A stretch of DNA of 6,604 nucleotides from an uncultured Collinsella sp. (GTDB lineage Bacteria; Actinomycetota; Coriobacteriia; Coriobacteriales; Coriobacteriaceae), in assembly GCA_900554905.1 (NCBI GenBank), contig USJB01000074.1, positions 1-6,604 on the forward strand. The letters are read 5' to 3'. The notes below the pieces were generated by a model that had not been told where the DNA came from, did no database searches, and saw nothing but the letters and a program-made list of their open reading frames with translations. Position 1 is the stretch's first letter. The number at the start of each line of letters is the position of its first letter. The position numbers and the translations under genes were made by a program. Positions 4,443 to 6,604 of the stretch are shown here, one piece after another.

Positions 4443-6296
4443 ATGCCGCTTTTCTCGCAACATACCGCCCGGTTCTCGCCGGACGTTCCCTTGGAGGGCA
4501 CCAGCTCTCGCGAGCTGCTCAAGCGGTACCAGCCGCTCGAGACACTTGCGACCGGCGGTTTTGGCTCCATCGAGATCTGCCGCGACACGCACCTGCGCCG
4601 CCGCGTCGCCATTAAGCGCATCCCCCTCACAGACGGCGCCGGCATGCCCGCCAGCGACATCATGGACGTCCTGCGCGAGGCGCATACTGCCGCCATGCTT
4701 CAACATCCCAATATCGTGCAGGTCATCGACTTTACGCACGACACAGCCTATGCCTACCTGGTTATGGAATATGTCGATGGCATGTCGCTGGCCGAGTTTT
4801 TGCACCGCGTGGACGGCCACTCACTTACCTTTGACGAGGCCGCGGCCATTGCCGATGCCCTGGGCCAGGCGCTCACCTTCGCCCATAGTAATGGCGTACT
4901 CCACCTGGACATTAAGCCCGCCAACGCGCTCATCGACCACTCGGGCAATGTAAAGCTCACCGACTTTGGCATGGCGCGACTGTCGTCCGCCGGTGGCTTT
5001 GGCGGCTCGCGCGGCGGCACCATCGGCTACATGCCACCCGAGCAGCTCGACATCGAGACTGGCACGGTTGACGAGCGCGCCGATGTCTTTGCCCTCGCCT
5101 GCGTGATCTACGAGGGCCTGTGCGGCAGCGCTCCCTTTATGGCCGCCACGCCCGGCGACTCGCTCGGCCGCATCATCGGCGGTGCCACCTACCCCAGCGA
5201 GCTCATCCCGCACTTTCCCCCAGGAGCCGAGGCTGCGCTCATGAGCGCCCTCTCCCCCATGCCGCAAGACCGCCCCAGCAGCATCGAGGCATTTTGCGAC
5301 CAGCTCCTTGCCGGTCTGGGCAGCGTACGCGAGGGCCGTCGCAGCCTAGAACAGATGGTGGGCGAGCTTTCGGACGACGAGTGCGCGGCAGACGGCATCG
5401 AGCCATCGGCCTATGAGGACGACACCATCGAGGTCGACCCCGCACTCGGCTGGGCCGGCACGCGCTGGAGCCACGCGCGCGATTACACGATGCGCGCCAT
5501 CTCGGCGCTAACGTGTGGTGCCTTTAGCTTTCTGATCATGCAGACGGCTGGCGTCGCGGCGCTTCCCGGACTTATTGCCGCAGCCATCGCGATCGGGGCG
5601 GCCGCCGGCCTGGCCCCGCAGATTGGCTCGGCTATCTCGGCCGTGGGCTTTTTGGTACTTATGGCCAACGCCACCATGCAGGCGCAGGGCATCCTGTCGA
5701 TGCTGCCCGTCGCGGTGATCTTTGCCGCCGCCATGTCCGGTTGGTGGATCGCCTGGGGCCGCACCGAGGCCGCCGCGAGCGCCGCGCTCACCTGCGCGGT
5801 GGCACTTGGCTGTCTAACGGGCGACGTCCTCCTTGCCGCCGGGGTCGCCGCTGGCATCGCGGCCTTTTGGCTCAGCCCGGCAAGCGCCGCGGCCGCCACG
5901 GGGATGGGCGCGCTTTTTGGCCGCCTGGCTACGGTTGCGCTTTCCGCCGGAGGCGTGCTGGGGCTCGGCAATGTTGCCGCGGCGCTGGGAGACATGTTCT
6001 TCTGGGCTGCCGTCGCACTCGTCGCGGCGACAGCTGCACTGACATCTCTGCTGCTCAACACCCATGCCAAGCGTGCCGAGCAGGGCTCGAACCTGACTGC
6101 AATCGCTGCCATCGCCGGCTGCGGAATAGGCACCGCGGCGTCGCTCTGTCTTGCACACCATATGGAAATTGCCAGCCTTGCGGCCGCGGTCGCCGTCAAG
6201 GCGGCGGTTGCGGGAACCCTATCCTCTATAATCGTTGGGATATGCCTATATTTGCTCGGATACCAAAGAACCTATACGGAGAGTGATCTTTCGTGA
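4443..6296 (+). CDS. Membrane Ser/Thr protein kinase with polytopic C-terminal domain
   Basis: This is a Hanks-type kinase of 617 residues. ATG 4443 is preferred because GAGGG (4432-4436) precedes it by six bases; the in-frame TTG at 4437 lies too close. The catalytic domain spans about 29-290. Its glycine loop is LATGGFGSI (35-43, with Ala for the first Gly), followed by VAIK with K58, helix-C E79, catalytic loop HLDIKPAN (D156, K158, N161), DFG (174-176), PPE (198-200), D214 in RADVFAL and the closing R277. All catalytic residues are present, but Leu155 replaces Arg of HRD, making it a non-RD kinase. The activation loop holds S181, S182, S189 and T193. An acidic juxtamembrane linker (about 295-340) leads to about nine or ten hydrophobic segments from residue 352 to 606 and a short tail. 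PknB-type kinases instead have one helix and PASTA repeats, so any signal is probably sensed in or at the membrane. The stop overlaps the FhaA-like gene by 4 bp. Confidence 0.92.
   Translation: MPLFSQHTARFSPDVPLEGTSSRELLKRYQPLETLATGGFGSIEICRDTHLRRRVAIKRIPLTDGAGMPASDIMDVLREAHTAAMLQHPNIVQVIDFTHDTAYAYLVMEYVDGMSLAEFLHRVDGHSLTFDEAAAIADALGQALTFAHSNGVLHLDIKPANALIDHSGNVKLTDFGMARLSSAGGFGGSRGGTIGYMPPEQLDIETGTVDERADVFALACVIYEGLCGSAPFMAATPGDSLGRIIGGATYPSELIPHFPPGAEAALMSALSPMPQDRPSSIEAFCDQLLAGLGSVREGRRSLEQMVGELSDDECAADGIEPSAYEDDTIEVDPALGWAGTRWSHARDYTMRAISALTCGAFSFLIMQTAGVAALPGLIAAAIAIGAAAGLAPQIGSAISAVGFLVLMANATMQAQGILSMLPVAVIFAAAMSGWWIAWGRTEAAASAALTCAVALGCLTGDVLLAAGVAAGIAAFWLSPASAAAATGMGALFGRLATVALSAGGVLGLGNVAAALGDMFFWAAVALVAATAALTSLLLNTHAKRAEQGSNLTAIAAIAGCGIGTAASLCLAHHMEIASLAAAVAVKAAVAGTLSSIIVGICLYLLGYQRTYTESDLS
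6227..6232 (+). promoter_or_regulatory. Internal TATAAT upstream of the FhaA-like gene
   Basis: A perfect TATAAT lies inside the last 70 bp of the kinase gene, 60 bp before the downstream GTG start. The surrounding codons (CTA, ATA twice, AGA) are AT-rich and unlike the rest of the gene, as if the DNA were also constrained as a promoter. A TTGCGG (6208-6213) is too close (13 bp) for a standard -35. An internal promoter would let the FhaA-like gene be made independently of the kinase. Confidence 0.35.
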
Positions 6297-6604
6297 ACTT
6301 CCTGAACATCTTCGAGGACCACGTGGCCGGCATCTTCGGTGCCACCCGTGCCCCGTTCTCCTTTAAGAAGCTTGCCAAGCAGGCCGCTCGCGACATGGAG
6401 GATCAGACTCTGGTGATCAACGGCGTCAACACCGCGCCGGCACTCTATACCATCCTGATCGCCGCCGACGACGATCCCATGCTCGCCCCGTTCTATCCCG
6501 AGCTTTCGCGCGAAGTCCGCGAGTTTGTGAAGGCGCAGGCCGAAAAGCGCCGCTATGTGTTTGTCGGCGAACCCCTCGTTCGCTTTATGATCGACCCGCA
6601 GCTG
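6293..6604 (+). CDS. fhaA: FhaA-like protein, N-terminal DUF3662 domain (partial)
   Basis: The start is GTG at 6293, overlapping the kinase stop as GTGA, with GGAGAG (6278-6283) nine bases upstream. The 104 codons in the window stay open to the right edge. The sequence fits the DUF3662 domain that begins actinobacterial FhaA: an opening helix (MNFLNIFEDHVAGIFG), then FKKLAKQAARDMEDQTLVI, an Asn-containing segment leading to LYTILIAADDD, a helix EVREFVKAQAEKR, then YVFVGEPLVRFMIDPQL. In Mycobacterium, FhaA carries a C-terminal FHA domain that reads phosphothreonine, and it binds the lipid II flippase MviN after kinase phosphorylation. The FHA domain would lie beyond this window, so its presence is assumed. 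Translational coupling to the kinase suggests kinase and adaptor work together in controlling envelope synthesis. The order differs from M. tuberculosis, where fhaA starts the cluster and the kinases end it. Confidence 0.85.
   Translation, partial: MNFLNIFEDHVAGIFGATRAPFSFKKLAKQAARDMEDQTLVINGVNTAPALYTILIAADDDPMLAPFYPELSREVREFVKAQAEKRRYVFVGEPLVRFMIDPQL

Noticed and set aside
5483..6199. 238-codon minus-strand frame within the kinase membrane region
   Set aside because: It is Ala-rich antisense of the hydrophobic coding region, with no family resemblance.

Overview
The window looks like chromosomal DNA from a high-GC actinomycete of the Coriobacteriia, most likely Collinsella or a close relative. 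This rests on the Ala/Pro-rich DnaX with a tau-type C-terminal part, the FhaA-type DUF3662 protein next to a Ser/Thr kinase, and the high GC of the core genes. The genus is an inference, since no database search was possible. I saw no tRNA, rRNA, CRISPR array or transposase.

Left part (1-994): position 159 down to 1 on the minus strand starts with a textbook YbaB/EbfC N-terminus. After about 22 codons it passes into low-GC sequence (about 39% GC over bases 1-93) that no longer resembles YbaB, so the gene looks disrupted or rearranged. A 340-bp spacer (160-499) follows, AT-rich between about 320 and 420, with several inverted repeats and a perfect TATAAT. A plus-strand gene for a small membrane-anchored protein of unknown function (500-973) then converges on dnaX. 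In most bacteria dnaX and ybaB (then recR) are adjacent and co-directional; here they are split.

Centre (995-3475, minus): dnaX, encoding the tau/gamma clamp-loader subunit of DNA polymerase III. It has 826 residues, made long by Ala/Pro linkers and a tail with repeated Pro-Trp motifs. A 115-bp divergent intergenic region separates it from a plus-strand gene for a two-helix membrane protein with a YcxB-like domain and a very Lys-rich C-terminus (3591-4298).

Right part (4443-6604, plus): a Ser/Thr protein kinase with a complete catalytic domain but an HLD instead of HRD catalytic loop. It is fused to about nine or ten membrane segments rather than to the single helix plus PASTA repeats of PknB-type kinases. 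Its stop overlaps by 4 bp the GTG start of an FhaA-like gene (DUF3662 N-terminal domain), which runs off the window. The two very probably form the start of a phospho-signalling operon for cell envelope and division control, as in other Actinomycetota. The kinase would phosphorylate partners read by FHA domains encoded downstream.
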